DNA from: Nisaea sediminum
GTDB taxonomy: Bacteria > Pseudomonadota > Alphaproteobacteria > Thalassobaculales > Thalassobaculaceae
Direction: 5' to 3'
Assembly: GCF_014904705.1 (NCBI RefSeq)
Contig: NZ_JACZCQ010000003.1
Location: forward strand, 372,001 to 436,000
DNA length: 64,000 bases
Below the pieces are notes generated by a model. The model saw nothing but the letters and a program-made list of their open reading frames with translations, was not told where the DNA came from and did no database searches. Shown in pieces: positions 44,095 through 53,075 of this stretch. The stretch's first letter is position 1, and each line of letters opens with the position of its first letter. Both the position numbers and the translations under genes were made by a program.

Positions 44095-44268
44095 TGCTTC
44101 CTATTCAGGTTCGACGGTGGAACGGCAGGTTCCCAAGGGGCCGGAAGAATAGCCGAAAAGACCTTCCGGATGCGCTGCGGCAGCTTGACCCACCTCAATG
44201 CATAGAGGCCGGAGACTTCCTATATTCCGCTCATGAGTGTGCCAACGCCAGACTCAATGGAGGGAATC

Positions 44269-44751
44269 ATGGGCGAAGTTACCGAGAAGAAAGTCACCGA
44301 ACCCGCGCGCACCTATGCCGATCCCTTTACCGCCTTCCGGGCGGAGATGGACCGGATGTTCCACAATTTCCTGCAGACGCCGACTTTTTCTCTGCCTTTC
44401 GCGGGCAGCGGCAACGGCATGGTCGTGCCGAGCGCCGACATGAAGGAGGCCGACGGCGGATATACACTGACGGCCGAATTGCCCGGCATCGCCGAGGAAG
44501 ACATCGACCTCTCCGTCGCAAACGGCATGATCACGATCAAGGGCGAGAAGAGCGAAGAAAAGACGGACGAGAAAGAAAGTTATCACCTGACCGAGCGCCG
44601 CTACGGCGCATTCCAGCGCTCCTTCCGTCTGCCCGACAATGTCGACGAAGCCAAGATTAAGGCAAGCTTCGACAAGGGCGTTCTGACCGTCTCGATGCCG
44701 AAGAGCAAGGACGGCAAGCACCAGGAACGCAAAATCAAGATCGGCGCCTGA
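44269..44751 (+). CDS. Small heat-shock protein, Hsp20/alpha-crystallin family
   Basis: A 160-residue ATP-independent holdase. The alpha-crystallin domain spans about 50-150: PSADMKEADGGYTLTAELPG, ITIKGEKSEE, and the hallmark KASFDKGVLTVSMPK. The N-terminal arm (DPFTAFRAEMDRMFHNF) is typical of the class A type. I start at ATG 44269, where GGAGGG lies four or five bases upstream; an in-frame ATG at 44233 is less supported. It prevents aggregation of unfolded proteins in the cytoplasm. A hairpin terminator follows. I looked for an RpoH promoter and found no well-spaced match. Confidence 0.93.
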   Translation: MGEVTEKKVTEPARTYADPFTAFRAEMDRMFHNFLQTPTFSLPFAGSGNGMVVPSADMKEADGGYTLTAELPGIAEEDIDLSVANGMITIKGEKSEEKTDEKESYHLTERRYGAFQRSFRLPDNVDEAKIKASFDKGVLTVSMPKSKDGKHQERKIKIGA

Positions 44752-44769
44752 ACGCGCGCAGCAGACCTT

Positions 44770-44796
44770 GCCCGGCTTCCCCCTCGGGAGCCGGGC
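44770..44796 (+). terminator. Terminator of the hsp20 gene
   Basis: GCCCGGCT (44770-44777) pairs perfectly with AGCCGGGC (44789-44796) around an 11-base loop, 18 bases after the hsp20 stop. A short TTTT follows 13 bases later. It is a likely intrinsic or Rho-assisted terminator. Confidence 0.6.
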
Positions 44797-44925
44797 CTCG
44801 CATGCTCTTTTCCTGCCTCGACAAGGCCCTATTTGGATTGCAACACCGGCGCCACGGACTAGACTGCGCCGAACAATGAAACCGTCCGGGAACCGCAATC
44901 CGGGTGGTCAGTCGAGAGGAAACCC

Positions 44926-46716
44926 ATGACCGTCTATTCCGCCCCCCTCGAGGATATGCGCTTCACGCTGCGCGACATCGTCGGTTTCGATAGGATCGCC
45001 GCCCTGCCCGGCTTCAGTGGATCCGACAACGAGATCATGGAACAGATCCTGGAAGAGGCCGGCAAGCTCGCGCGCGACGTGCTGGCGCCGCTGAACCCGG
45101 TTGGCGACCGTGAGAAGGCGCAGCTCGAGAACGGCGTCGTCCGCCCGGTCCAGGGCTTTGCCGATGCCTATCGGCAGTTCTGGCAGGGCGGCTGGAACGC
45201 CATGCCGTTCGAAGAGGAGTATGGCGGCCAGAATCTGCCGATCTCGCTGACCACCGCGGTCTGGGAGATGTGGAACGCCTCCAACCTCGCTTTCACCCTC
45301 TGTCCGCTTCTGACCCAGGCCGGCATCGAGGCGCTCTCGAAGCATGCGAGCGCGGAGCAGAAGGAAAAGTATCTGCACAAGCTGGTCTCCGGCGAATGGA
45401 CCGGGACCATGAACCTGACCGAGCCGCAATCCGGCACCGATCTCGGCGCGATCCGCACCAGCTCCCGGCGCAACGGTGACCATTACCTGCTGAAGGGCCA
45501 GAAGATCTTCATCACCTGGGGCGACCACGACATGACGGACAATATCGTCCACATGGTGCTCGCCCGCTCGCCCGACGGACCTCCGGGCAGCAAGGGGCTG
45601 TCGCTCTTCATCGTGCCGAAATTTCTCGTCAATGACGACGGCTCGCTCGGTGCCCATAACGACGTTCGTCCGGTCTCGCTCGAGCACAAGCTCGGGATTC
45701 ACGGCTCGCCGACCTGCGTCATGTCCTATGGCGACAACGAGGGCGCTATCGCCTATCTCGTCGGCGAGGAAAACCGCGGCATCGAGTACATGTTCGTGAT
45801 GATGAACAACGCCCGCCTCGCGGTCGGCCTGCAGGGCCTCGCGATCGCGGAGCGCGCCTATCAGCAGGCCGTTGCCTTTTCCCGCGACCGCGTGCAGAGC
45901 CGCGCCATCCAGGGCAGCGACGGTCCGGTCGCGATCATCCAGCATCCGGACGTCCGGCGCATGCTGCTCGGCATGAAGAGCCAGATCGAGGGCATGCGGG
46001 CGCTCTGCTACTACACCGCCGCCGAGATCGACCGCGCGAACCGCGAAGCCGATCCCGACGAGGCCGCGAAGGCGCAGCGCCGGGTCGAGATCCTGATCCC
46101 GGTGGTGAAATCCTGGTGCACCGATACCGGCCTCGCCGTGACCTCGACCAACATCCAGATCCATGGCGGCATGGGCTTCATCGAGGAGACCGGCGCCGCC
46201 CAGCATTACCGCGACGCCCGCATCACCACGATCTACGAGGGCACCAACGGCGTCCAGGCGATGGACCTGATCGGCCGCAAGGTTGCCCGCGACGGCGGCG
46301 AAGCGGCGGCGGAACTTTTCGCCGACATCCGCGCCGATCTCGAGCCGTTGCGCGGCAGTGACGAACTCGCCGCCCGGGCGCTGGTGAAGCACATGGATGC
46401 GGGTCTCGCCGCCGCCGAGGAGGCGGTGCAATGGCTGGTCGCGACCTTCGCGAAGGATCCCGGCACCGCGGCCAGCGGCGGCGTGCCGTTCCAGAACCTG
46501 ATGGGGTTGCTGTGCGCCGGCTGGCTGCTCGCCCGCGGGGTCAACGCCGCAGCGGCGCAGAAGGCAGGAGCCAATGGCGATGCCGCGTTCCTGGAGGCGA
46601 AACTGACCACGGCACGCTTCTTCGCCGATTATCACCTGAGCCAAGCGCCGTCGCTGCTCACCCAGATGACAGAAGCCGGTGAGAGCGTGATGGCGATGGC
46701 GCTGGATCGTTTCTGA
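44926..46716 (+). CDS. Acyl-CoA dehydrogenase with C-terminal extension (DmdC/FadE-like)
   Basis: A 596-residue FAD-dependent acyl-CoA dehydrogenase. The middle domain has NLTEPQSGTDLGAIRT and the FAD/ETF region; the catalytic base Glu is in ITTIYEGTNGVQAMDLIGRK. QIHGGMGFIEE and a C-terminal ~110-residue extension beyond the classical 380-residue core place it with the longer group that includes DmdC (3-methylmercaptopropionyl-CoA dehydrogenase), common in marine alphaproteobacteria. Electrons would go to ETF. Gene order gives no demethiolation neighbour, so an ordinary acyl-CoA substrate is equally possible. Confidence 0.9.
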   Translation: MTVYSAPLEDMRFTLRDIVGFDRIAALPGFSGSDNEIMEQILEEAGKLARDVLAPLNPVGDREKAQLENGVVRPVQGFADAYRQFWQGGWNAMPFEEEYGGQNLPISLTTAVWEMWNASNLAFTLCPLLTQAGIEALSKHASAEQKEKYLHKLVSGEWTGTMNLTEPQSGTDLGAIRTSSRRNGDHYLLKGQKIFITWGDHDMTDNIVHMVLARSPDGPPGSKGLSLFIVPKFLVNDDGSLGAHNDVRPVSLEHKLGIHGSPTCVMSYGDNEGAIAYLVGEENRGIEYMFVMMNNARLAVGLQGLAIAERAYQQAVAFSRDRVQSRAIQGSDGPVAIIQHPDVRRMLLGMKSQIEGMRALCYYTAAEIDRANREADPDEAAKAQRRVEILIPVVKSWCTDTGLAVTSTNIQIHGGMGFIEETGAAQHYRDARITTIYEGTNGVQAMDLIGRKVARDGGEAAAELFADIRADLEPLRGSDELAARALVKHMDAGLAAAEEAVQWLVATFAKDPGTAASGGVPFQNLMGLLCAGWLLARGVNAAAAQKAGANGDAAFLEAKLTTARFFADYHLSQAPSLLTQMTEAGESVMAMALDRF

Positions 46717-46732
46717 GTCGGAGGTCCGGTTT

Positions 46733-46990
46733 GTGACGCATCCGACGGCGGAAAGGACGCTGGTACTCGTCTCGCATCAGACCGGCGATGGGCATCTTTG
46801 CGTCGATCTGATCCGCCGTCCCGACGGCAGTTTCGGTTTCGAGGAGTACCGGCGCGATCCGGACGACGGTCATGGTTGGTACCCGATCGGCGGAACCGGC
46901 GGACTTATCTTCCAAAGCCAGGAAGCGGCCTTGAGCGCGGCCCGCCGAACCGTAAGGTGGCTCGACGAACTATTGGGGACGGCCGACTAG
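46733..46990 (+). CDS. Small hypothetical protein
   Basis: An 85-residue protein beginning at GTG 46733, with GGAGG about ten bases upstream. It reads as a small alpha/beta domain: strands RTLVLVSHQ and HLCVDLIRRP, a segment FEEYRRDPDDGHGWYPIGGT, then a helix AALSAARRTVRWLDELLG. No signal peptide or membrane helix. It starts 16 bases after the acyl-CoA dehydrogenase stop, so it is probably co-transcribed with it. It overlaps the convergent lipoprotein gene by four bases. Family not recognised. Confidence 0.65.
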   Translation: MTHPTAERTLVLVSHQTGDGHLCVDLIRRPDGSFGFEEYRRDPDDGHGWYPIGGTGGLIFQSQEAALSAARRTVRWLDELLGTAD

Positions 46991-47550
46991 GGCTTGTTGC
47001 TGCCAACGGTCGCCCGCGCGCGGATCGTCTCTGAGATGCCCGACCGCACCATCTGCGCGAAGTCCGGATCCTCTGCTCCGGAGACCTGCGGCCCGGTGGC
47101 AATTGAGCTGGCGAGCAACTCTTCACCGGCGCAGAAAGCCGTCAGGAGACGCGTCGCTTCCAGATGCCGTGCAACCCGGGCTGGGCCGGCGCCACAGAGA
47201 TCCGCCTCGCGGACACCCGCGGCCGGATTGAAGGCGAGCACAAAGCGGTAGGCTAGCTGTCCCGCTTGAGCGGGATCGCCTGTGAATTTCACGTCCATGC
47301 CCTTGAGCGTGCCGTTCGCGATACCGGCTACACGATCCATGATGGCCGGTAGACCGGGATTGTCTCCCTTCAGCTCCAGCAGGACCGGACCTTTGCTCGC
47401 CGCATATTGCAGGAGCTCGCTCTTCGCCGCCCCCTCAACCGTTCCGTCGCCGCGAATGACGGTGACGCAACCTGCGAGCAGAAACGCCAGCCCGAGACCC
47501 AAGCTCAGCTTCAGTGCCGACACTCCAGATCCACTCGACGCATGTCCCAT
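46987..47550 (-). CDS. Lipoprotein paralogue 1 of a tandem trio
   Basis: A 187-residue predicted lipoprotein with a signal peptide ending in LLAGC (lipidated Cys28). The mature part has three features shared with the next two genes: ELLQYAASKGPVLLELKG near its start, VKFTGDPAQAGQLAYRFVLAFNP in the middle, and RLLTAFCAGEELLASS in the C-terminal third. There are three further Cys (DLCGAG, AFCAGE). Overall identity to the paralogues is low, so the duplication is old. It presumably faces the periplasm from the outer membrane. I do not recognise the family. Confidence 0.7.
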   Translation of the reverse strand: MGHASSGSGVSALKLSLGLGLAFLLAGCVTVIRGDGTVEGAAKSELLQYAASKGPVLLELKGDNPGLPAIMDRVAGIANGTLKGMDVKFTGDPAQAGQLAYRFVLAFNPAAGVREADLCGAGPARVARHLEATRLLTAFCAGEELLASSIATGPQVSGAEDPDFAQMVRSGISETIRARATVGSNKP

Positions 47551-47626
47551 GGGACAACCCTCCAGAAATCGCCGCGCCCCGACAATCTTGAGATTGGCAG
47601 CGCGCAGACGAATTCAAGCGACCGGA

Positions 47627-48223
47627 TCAGAACTTGAACATTCCGATCCGCAGTCCGTTGCCCTGCTCGTCCGGGTCGCGTTCCCGCTCGATCGGGAAGA
47701 GCTCCTGCATCGCGCCGCGCACTAGCGCGCGGAAGGCCTCGTCATCCACTCCGGCCGGAGCCGGGCCGCGCGCCGTGGAGGTGCTGAGAGCCTGGCCGCC
47801 GGTGCAGAAGCCCGCCGTCAGCCTGAAACCGTCTGCTCCCGCCGGGACCGGCGGCGGCAAGGGTTTGTCTTCGCAGACCGCCGTCGTCGGAACGGAGACC
47901 GGCAGGTTCACTGCCATGACGACATAATAGTCCGCATGTTTCGCCTCGGCAGGATCGGCCGTGAAGGCCGCCGTCGAGCCGAAGATCGAGCCCGTGGCAT
48001 GGCTCGCCGCCGCGACCGAGGCCGCCGGGTCGCCGCCCGGCAGGGGCGAATTCACCACTTTCAGGTAAACTGGGGACTCCGCCGCCGCATAGGCGAGATA
48101 TTCCCGTTTGCCTTCGTTATCGAGCTGCGAGTAACCGGTTTGCGTGGTCACGCATCCGGCAAGCAGGCCAGCCGTCATCAGCGCACTCAGGGCCGCGGCC
48201 CGCATTCCGAAATTCTTCTGCAC
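47627..48223 (-). CDS. Lipoprotein paralogue 2 of a tandem trio
   Basis: A 198-residue predicted lipoprotein; signal peptide with LLAGC, lipidated Cys24. It shares the trio's pattern: YLAYAAAESPVYLKVVNSP, AFTADPAEAKHADYYVVMAVN, and FRLTAGFCTGGQALSTST. A Pro-rich loop (KPLPPPVPAGAD) and a charged tail (RERDPDEQGNG) distinguish it. It is 76 bases from paralogue 1 and 104 from paralogue 3 on the same strand, enough for individual promoters. Function unknown. Confidence 0.7.
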   Translation of the reverse strand: MQKNFGMRAAALSALMTAGLLAGCVTTQTGYSQLDNEGKREYLAYAAAESPVYLKVVNSPLPGGDPAASVAAASHATGSIFGSTAAFTADPAEAKHADYYVVMAVNLPVSVPTTAVCEDKPLPPPVPAGADGFRLTAGFCTGGQALSTSTARGPAPAGVDDEAFRALVRGAMQELFPIERERDPDEQGNGLRIGMFKF

Positions 48224-48327
48224 GCTATCTCTCCTGATTTGGACGCCCCGGTGGGCGCCTCATTTTGGGAGATATGGGAAGCGCCTCTGGGTACGCAATT
48301 GCGACAAAATGGCAGGCTGCCGATGCC

Positions 48328-48945
48328 TCAGAATATGCCCTCGACCGGGTTCAGCTTGATCCGTGGTTCCGGCTCGAACGTAAGAATACCGAGGCTGCCG
48401 GTATCGCCGGCCGAAGCCTGGAACATCTGCCGGGCGCTCTGCCGCAGCATCTCCCGGAACTTCGGATCGCGGATCGAGGCAACCCGGTCGGCCTGGGTCC
48501 TCACCGCGGCGATCGGTACATCCTGCCGGCAGAACACCATGAAAAGGGTCTGCCGCGCCGGCCGCCGGTCGTAGCTGAGCGGTTTGGTCTCGCTCGCGGC
48601 GCAGATCGTCTCCGGGCCAGCCGAGGCCATGGGATCGAAAGCAAGGCGGATGCGGTATTGCGGCAGTCCGGCCTTCCGCGGATCGAGTGTGAAGCCTTTG
48701 GGCACCTCGCGGAACATCGGCGAGAGAATTTCGGCGGCGGCCGCCGCGGTCCCGCCGCGTCCCTCGGCAAAGTCGACATTGGAGACCTGCAGCAGCACCG
48801 GCCCCTGCGTGCCTGCGAAAGCCAGCACCCGCGCCTTGGCCTGCCCCGTGACCCCGGTCTGCTCCTGCACCACCGAGGTGCCGCAGGCCGCGAGCCCCGA
48901 AGCGAGGGCCAGAGCGACGATCAGTTTCGGAAGGGACCGGATCAT
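48328..48945 (-). CDS. Lipoprotein paralogue 3 of a tandem trio
   Basis: A 205-residue predicted lipoprotein; signal peptide ending in LAAC with lipidated Cys21. The trio's motifs recur: RVLAFAGTQGPVLLQVSN, FTLDPRKAGLPQYRIRLAFDP and TLFMVFCRQDVPIAAV. Conserved Cys in ETICAAS and VFCRQD correspond to those in paralogue 1 and could form a disulfide. A C-terminal extension (FEPEPRIKLNPVEGIF) is unique. The first gene of the trio in transcription order. Family not recognised. Confidence 0.7.
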   Translation of the reverse strand: MIRSLPKLIVALALASGLAACGTSVVQEQTGVTGQAKARVLAFAGTQGPVLLQVSNVDFAEGRGGTAAAAAEILSPMFREVPKGFTLDPRKAGLPQYRIRLAFDPMASAGPETICAASETKPLSYDRRPARQTLFMVFCRQDVPIAAVRTQADRVASIRDPKFREMLRQSARQMFQASAGDTGSLGILTFEPEPRIKLNPVEGIF

Positions 48946-49042
48946 GAAAACTCCTCTGCCGCGTCATTCCACGGCAACGTGACGGCTTCGCGTTTACGAT
49001 ACCCCGTGCCGGGGTATATCGTTCGCGCTCGTGATTTGGAAC

Positions 49043-49597
49043 ATGGGCGTGGCGATGCGGGATATCGAGCAGATATTGAGCTTCTGGTTCGAGGAATGCA
49101 CGGACAAGGAGCGTTTCGGCAAGGATCCCGCCTTCGATGCGACTATCCGTCGCCGTTTCGGCGCCCTTGTCGAGGAGGCAACGCAGGGTCGACTGACCGA
49201 GTGGTGCGACTCGACCGAAGGCACCCTTGCCTACATCATCCTGCTCGACCAGTTTACCCGGAACATCTTCCGCGGCTCGCCAACAGCCTTCGCTGCCGAC
49301 CATTTGGCGCGTGCCGCCGCGGTCCGGGCGATCGATGCCGGTGTGGATGCGAGACTGGAAAACGATCGCAAGACCTTCCTTTACCTGCCGCTCGAACATA
49401 GCGAGGATCTCGGAGATCAAGAGCGTTGCGTTGCGCTTTTCGAAGCAATGGGTGACGCCGAGAAAACAGATTACGCCGTTCGGCACCGCGATATTATCCA
49501 GCGTTTCGGTCGCTTCCCGCACCGGAACGAAACACTTGGCCGGAAAAGCACCGATGCCGAACTGGCCTTCCTGAAAGAACCGGGCTCGTCCTTCTGA
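49043..49597 (+). CDS. DUF924 family protein
   Basis: A 184-residue all-helical protein of the DUF924 family. Typical segments are LSFWFEE near the N terminus, EGTLAYIILLDQFTRNIFRG, TFLYLPLEHSED, and RHRDIIQRFGRFPHRNETLG. The fold is TPR-like; no enzymatic role has been established. I take ATG 49043; GTG 49031 and ATG 49055 are alternatives. It is divergent from the lipoprotein trio and followed by a hydroxyacid dehydrogenase on the same strand, 38 bases away. Confidence 0.9.
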   Translation: MGVAMRDIEQILSFWFEECTDKERFGKDPAFDATIRRRFGALVEEATQGRLTEWCDSTEGTLAYIILLDQFTRNIFRGSPTAFAADHLARAAAVRAIDAGVDARLENDRKTFLYLPLEHSEDLGDQERCVALFEAMGDAEKTDYAVRHRDIIQRFGRFPHRNETLGRKSTDAELAFLKEPGSSF

Positions 49598-49635
49598 GCT
49601 CCGGGCCAAGAAACGAGATCAAGAGGAGCTGAAGA

Positions 49636-50580
49636 GTGGCCGAGAAACCGCACGTCCTGATCCCCGCCCCATACTACAAACCCGCGATGGACCGGCTGGA
49701 CGAGATTGCCACCACGCACCACCTCTACTCTGCATCCGATCCCAAAAAGATGATCGCCGACGTCGCCGAGAAATGCGTCGCCTTCGCCACCTTCATGAAA
49801 TGCGAGCCGTCGCTCATGGATCAAGTGCCGAACGCCAAGCTGGTCGCCAATTTCGGCGTCGGTTATGATTCGATAGATATCGAGGAAGCGACCGCCCGCG
49901 GCGTCAAGGTAACCAACACCCCAGACGTGCTGAACGACTGTGTCGCGGATCTCGCGCTCGGCCTGTTGATCTCGGCACGCCGCCACATCGTCCATGCGGA
50001 CAGCTTCGTGCGCGCCGGCGAATGGCCGGTGAAGAAGGTCTATGGCTTCGTCAACAAGGTGCATCATTCCAAGGTCGGGATCGTCGGCCTCGGCCGGATC
50101 GGCGAGGAGATCGCCCAACGCTGTGCTGGCTTCAAGATGGAGATCTCCTACCATAACCGCTCGATGAAGCCGGACGTTCCCTACCGCTACTATCCGGATC
50201 TCGTGGAGATGGCCCGCGACGTCGAGATCATGGTGGTGATCACGCCTGGCGGCGCCGCGACAAACAATCTGGTCGACGAGAAGGTAATGGAGGCGCTGGG
50301 GCCGAAAGGCCTGCTGGTGAACGTCGCCCGCGGCTCGGTCGTGGACATGGACGCGCTGATCGCCTGCCTGAAGGACGGCCGCCTCGGCTCCGCCGCGCTC
50401 GACGTCTTCCCGGACGAGCCGAACGTGCCGGAGGAGCTGTTCTCGATGCGCGAGAACGTCGTCCTGACACCGCATATCGCAAGCGCCAGCCACGATACCC
50501 GCATGGCCATGGGCATGCTGGTCTACGACAACCTGAAGGCCTTTTTCGAAGGCCGCGAGCTGCTGACGCCGGTGAACTGA
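49636..50580 (+). CDS. NAD-dependent D-2-hydroxyacid dehydrogenase
   Basis: A 314-residue D-2-hydroxyacid dehydrogenase with GTG start and AGGAG nine bases upstream. The NAD motif GLGRIGEEIA is near residues 152-161; the catalytic Arg is in NVARGSVVD, the Glu in FPDEPNVPE and the His in LTPHIASAS. NFGVGYDSID and TNTPDVLNDCVADLALGLL match the glyoxylate/hydroxypyruvate or gluconate-2-dehydrogenase group (GyaR/GhrB-like). It is only distantly similar to the family member at 486-1487. Substrate unresolved. Confidence 0.92.
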   Translation: MAEKPHVLIPAPYYKPAMDRLDEIATTHHLYSASDPKKMIADVAEKCVAFATFMKCEPSLMDQVPNAKLVANFGVGYDSIDIEEATARGVKVTNTPDVLNDCVADLALGLLISARRHIVHADSFVRAGEWPVKKVYGFVNKVHHSKVGIVGLGRIGEEIAQRCAGFKMEISYHNRSMKPDVPYRYYPDLVEMARDVEIMVVITPGGAATNNLVDEKVMEALGPKGLLVNVARGSVVDMDALIACLKDGRLGSAALDVFPDEPNVPEELFSMRENVVLTPHIASASHDTRMAMGMLVYDNLKAFFEGRELLTPVN

Positions 50581-50593
50581 GGCGTCGCCGGAC

Positions 50594-51052
50594 CTAGTCC
50601 TGCACCACCGGACCGGCGAGCGCGACCAGACCCTCGCGCTGGCCGTCCGGAATGCGCATGGATTTGCGCTCCTGCATGTCGAAACAGACCCCGATCACCC
50701 GGGCGAGCCCTGCCAGTTCGCCGTCCTTGAAGACCCCCTGGCGGACGACGATGGAACTGTTGCCGAGTTTCTCGATTCTCGTGCCGACACGAACCGTTCC
50801 CGGATAGTGCATTTCCTTCAGGTAATCGACCTCGATACGGGCGACGACCCAGGATTGCCGCCCCTCCCGGCCGCCATACATCTTGCCGGCGGCATCGGCG
50901 AAGAGAGTGACCCGGGCACTTTCCAGATAGACGCCGATCGCGTTGTTGTTCACGTGGCCGACAGGATCGAGATCGGCGAAGCGGATCTTCTCCTCGATCC
51001 AGTAACGGTAACTGGCGGCATCGCGTTCGTTGAAATCCGCGCTCTCGGTCAT
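50594..51052 (-). CDS. Acyl-CoA thioesterase, 4HBT hotdog family
   Basis: A 152-residue single hotdog-fold thioesterase. The active-site region IRFADLDPVGHVNNNAIGVYLESAR has the Asp/His/Asn pattern of 4-hydroxybenzoyl-CoA thioesterase and YbgC-like enzymes (Asp-Pro-x-Gly-His-Val-Asn). It hydrolyses acyl-CoA to free acid and CoA; chain length is unknown. ATG 51052 is preferred (GAGGGTGAG directly before it) over ATG 51073. It is convergent with the hydroxyacid dehydrogenase and lies downstream of the TRAP operon, separated by a strong hairpin. Confidence 0.88.
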   Translation of the reverse strand: MTESADFNERDAASYRYWIEEKIRFADLDPVGHVNNNAIGVYLESARVTLFADAAGKMYGGREGRQSWVVARIEVDYLKEMHYPGTVRVGTRIEKLGNSSIVVRQGVFKDGELAGLARVIGVCFDMQERKSMRIPDGQREGLVALAGPVVQD

Positions 51053-51099
51053 CTCACCCTCATCTCCGGACACAGCTTGCGCCTGCCTCCATAAAGGAC

Positions 51100-51130
51100 A
51101 GGCCGATCAGATTGAAGCTCTGATCGGCCT
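51100..51130 (-). terminator. Terminator of the TRAP transporter operon
   Basis: AGGCCGATCAG (51100-51110) is the exact reverse complement of 51120-51130, an 11-pair stem with a nine-base loop, 30 bases after the stop of the TRAP permease gene. On the minus strand it is followed by GTCCTTTA, a weak T-rich tail. Confidence 0.65.
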
Positions 51131-51160
51131 GCCGGCGGGAATATATGTCTTCGTGTCGCG

Positions 51161-53032
51161 TCAGGTCTTGCCGGTACTCGGCGCCGCTTCCGCCGCCTCG
51201 CTCCGCTTCTTCATCGCGAGATTGGTCGCAAAGACCAGAGCCACCATCCCGAAGCCCATGAGATCCGTCGTCAGGCCGGGCTTGATCAGCACCATGGCCG
51301 CGGCGACCAGCACTCCCCGCTGCCACCACTGGAGCGGCGCAACGAGGAAGCCGGCCAGTCCGGAGGAGAGACACACCACGCCGATGATCGCCGTCACCGC
51401 GGTGGTGACGATCGTGCCCGGCTCGCCGATCAGCAACAGCGACGGGCCGAAGACGAACATGAAGGGCACGATGTACCCGGTCGCACCAAGTTTCACGGCG
51501 GCCACGCCCGTTTCCCAGAGCTTCGCCCCCGAGAGGCCGTTCGCGGCATAGACCGCGAGAGCGACCGGCGGGGTGATGGCCGAGAGGATGGCGAAATAGA
51601 GCGCGAACATGTGCGCCGCTTCCAGCGCCACTCCGAGCTTCACCAGAGCCGGAACCAGCAGAGCCACCTGCACGACATAGGCAGGCGTGGTCGGCAGGCC
51701 CATGCCGAGGATGATGCCCGCGCACATGGTCATGATCAGGGCGAGGATCAGCGTGTCCTGCGAGACCTTCAGCACCAGGCTGGTGAACTCGATGCCGAGA
51801 CCGGTCAGCGAGATCACGCCGATGACGATACCCGCACAACCGCAGGCCAGCGCCACCGTGACGGTATTGCGGGCACCCGCGATGAAGCCCTCGATCACGT
51901 TCTTCGGCGTCAGTTCGGAACGGGTGTTCTTGCGCAGCGCGGCGGAGATCAGCACAGAGGCAATGCCCGCCAGAGCCGAGTAAGGCGCGCTGTACCCCAT
52001 GAAGAGGAAGACGCAGATGACGACGAGCGGCAGGAACATATGTCCCCGCTCCTTCAGCACCTGCCCAAGACGCGGAAGGTCGGCCTTCGGAAGTCCGCGC
52101 ATGCCGAGACGCCTTGCCTCGAAATGCACGCACATGAAGACCGCGAGGAAATAGAGCACCGCCGGAATCAGCGCGTAGCCGATGACGGTGATGTAGCTGA
52201 TGCCGAGGAAGTCGGCCATGACGAAGGCGACTGCGCCCATGATCGGCGGCATGATCTGGCCACCGGTGGAGGCAACGGCCTCGACCGCACCGGCGAAGGC
52301 CGGCGGGTAGCCGATGCGCTTCATCAGCGGAATGGTGAAAGTGCCGGTGGTCATCACGTTGGCGACGGCACTGCCGGAAATGGTCCCGAACATGCCGCTG
52401 GTGATGCAGGCCACCTTGGCGGGCCCGCCGGCGGTGTGGCCGGCGAGTGCCATGGCGAAGTCCATGAAGAGGCGCCCGGTGCCGGTACGCTCGACCATGG
52501 CGCCGAACAGGATGAAAAGCATCACGTAGGTCGCCGACACGCTCACCGGGATGCCGAAGATGCCTTCGGTGCCGAGATAGAGCTGCTCCATCAGCTGCGC
52601 CGGATCGGCATTGCCGATCGTCGCGGCATAGAGCAGGAAGACGCCCGCCGTGATCGGCAGAGCGAGACCGACCGCACGCCGGGTTGCCTCGAGCAGCAGG
52701 ACAATCATCAGGGTACCCAGCACCCAGTCCTCGCCGCGCAGATCGTCGACCATGATCATGCGGTTATCGATGTACTCCTGGGCGAACAAGATATAGCCGC
52801 AGGCGACGATGCTGAGCGCAGCGCCAAGCAGGCCGGAGATATCCGGCTTGTCGATCTCCGTGCCCCGCGCCGGGAAGATGAGAAAAGCGAGAACGAGGGC
52901 GAAAGCGACATGCACTGCGCGGAAGGTCAGTGCGTCGGGTGCGCCGAACAATGCCGTGTAGATATGATAAGCGACCATCGCGAGAGCGACCGCCGACATC
53001 ACCAACTTGGCGCCGCGCAACCAGTTCAACAT
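51161..53032 (-). CDS. TRAP transporter fused permease, 4TM/12TM type
   Basis: A 623-residue inner-membrane protein with about 16-18 transmembrane helices: an N-terminal DctQ-like part fused to a DctM-like large permease. Typical segments are GAMVERTGTGRLFMDFAMAL, ASTGGQIMPPIMGAVAFVMA, CAGIILGMGLPTTPAYVVQV and AITPPVALAVYAANGLSGA. Fused permeases of this type work with TAXI-family solute-binding proteins, as encoded immediately upstream. It uses a Na+ or H+ gradient to import an organic acid. A hairpin between the two genes probably lowers permease expression relative to the binding protein. The adjacent IlvD/Edd dehydratase suggests a sugar acid ligand, as inference. Confidence 0.92.
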   Translation of the reverse strand: MLNWLRGAKLVMSAVALAMVAYHIYTALFGAPDALTFRAVHVAFALVLAFLIFPARGTEIDKPDISGLLGAALSIVACGYILFAQEYIDNRMIMVDDLRGEDWVLGTLMIVLLLEATRRAVGLALPITAGVFLLYAATIGNADPAQLMEQLYLGTEGIFGIPVSVSATYVMLFILFGAMVERTGTGRLFMDFAMALAGHTAGGPAKVACITSGMFGTISGSAVANVMTTGTFTIPLMKRIGYPPAFAGAVEAVASTGGQIMPPIMGAVAFVMADFLGISYITVIGYALIPAVLYFLAVFMCVHFEARRLGMRGLPKADLPRLGQVLKERGHMFLPLVVICVFLFMGYSAPYSALAGIASVLISAALRKNTRSELTPKNVIEGFIAGARNTVTVALACGCAGIVIGVISLTGLGIEFTSLVLKVSQDTLILALIMTMCAGIILGMGLPTTPAYVVQVALLVPALVKLGVALEAAHMFALYFAILSAITPPVALAVYAANGLSGAKLWETGVAAVKLGATGYIVPFMFVFGPSLLLIGEPGTIVTTAVTAIIGVVCLSSGLAGFLVAPLQWWQRGVLVAAAMVLIKPGLTTDLMGFGMVALVFATNLAMKKRSEAAEAAPSTGKT

Positions 53033-53075
53033 GGTGGGCCTCCGGGGCCGGATATTTGCCGATTGTATAAAAGCG

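Noticed and set aside
44184-44226. Heat-shock (RpoH) promoter upstream of hsp20, using CTTGAC and CCTATATT
   Set aside because: The two elements are 29 bases apart, far beyond the usual RpoH spacing.
44908-46644. 578-codon minus-strand open frame opposite the acyl-CoA dehydrogenase
   Set aside because: Mirror frame of a clear enzyme gene; translation is His/Arg/Gly-rich with no family pattern.
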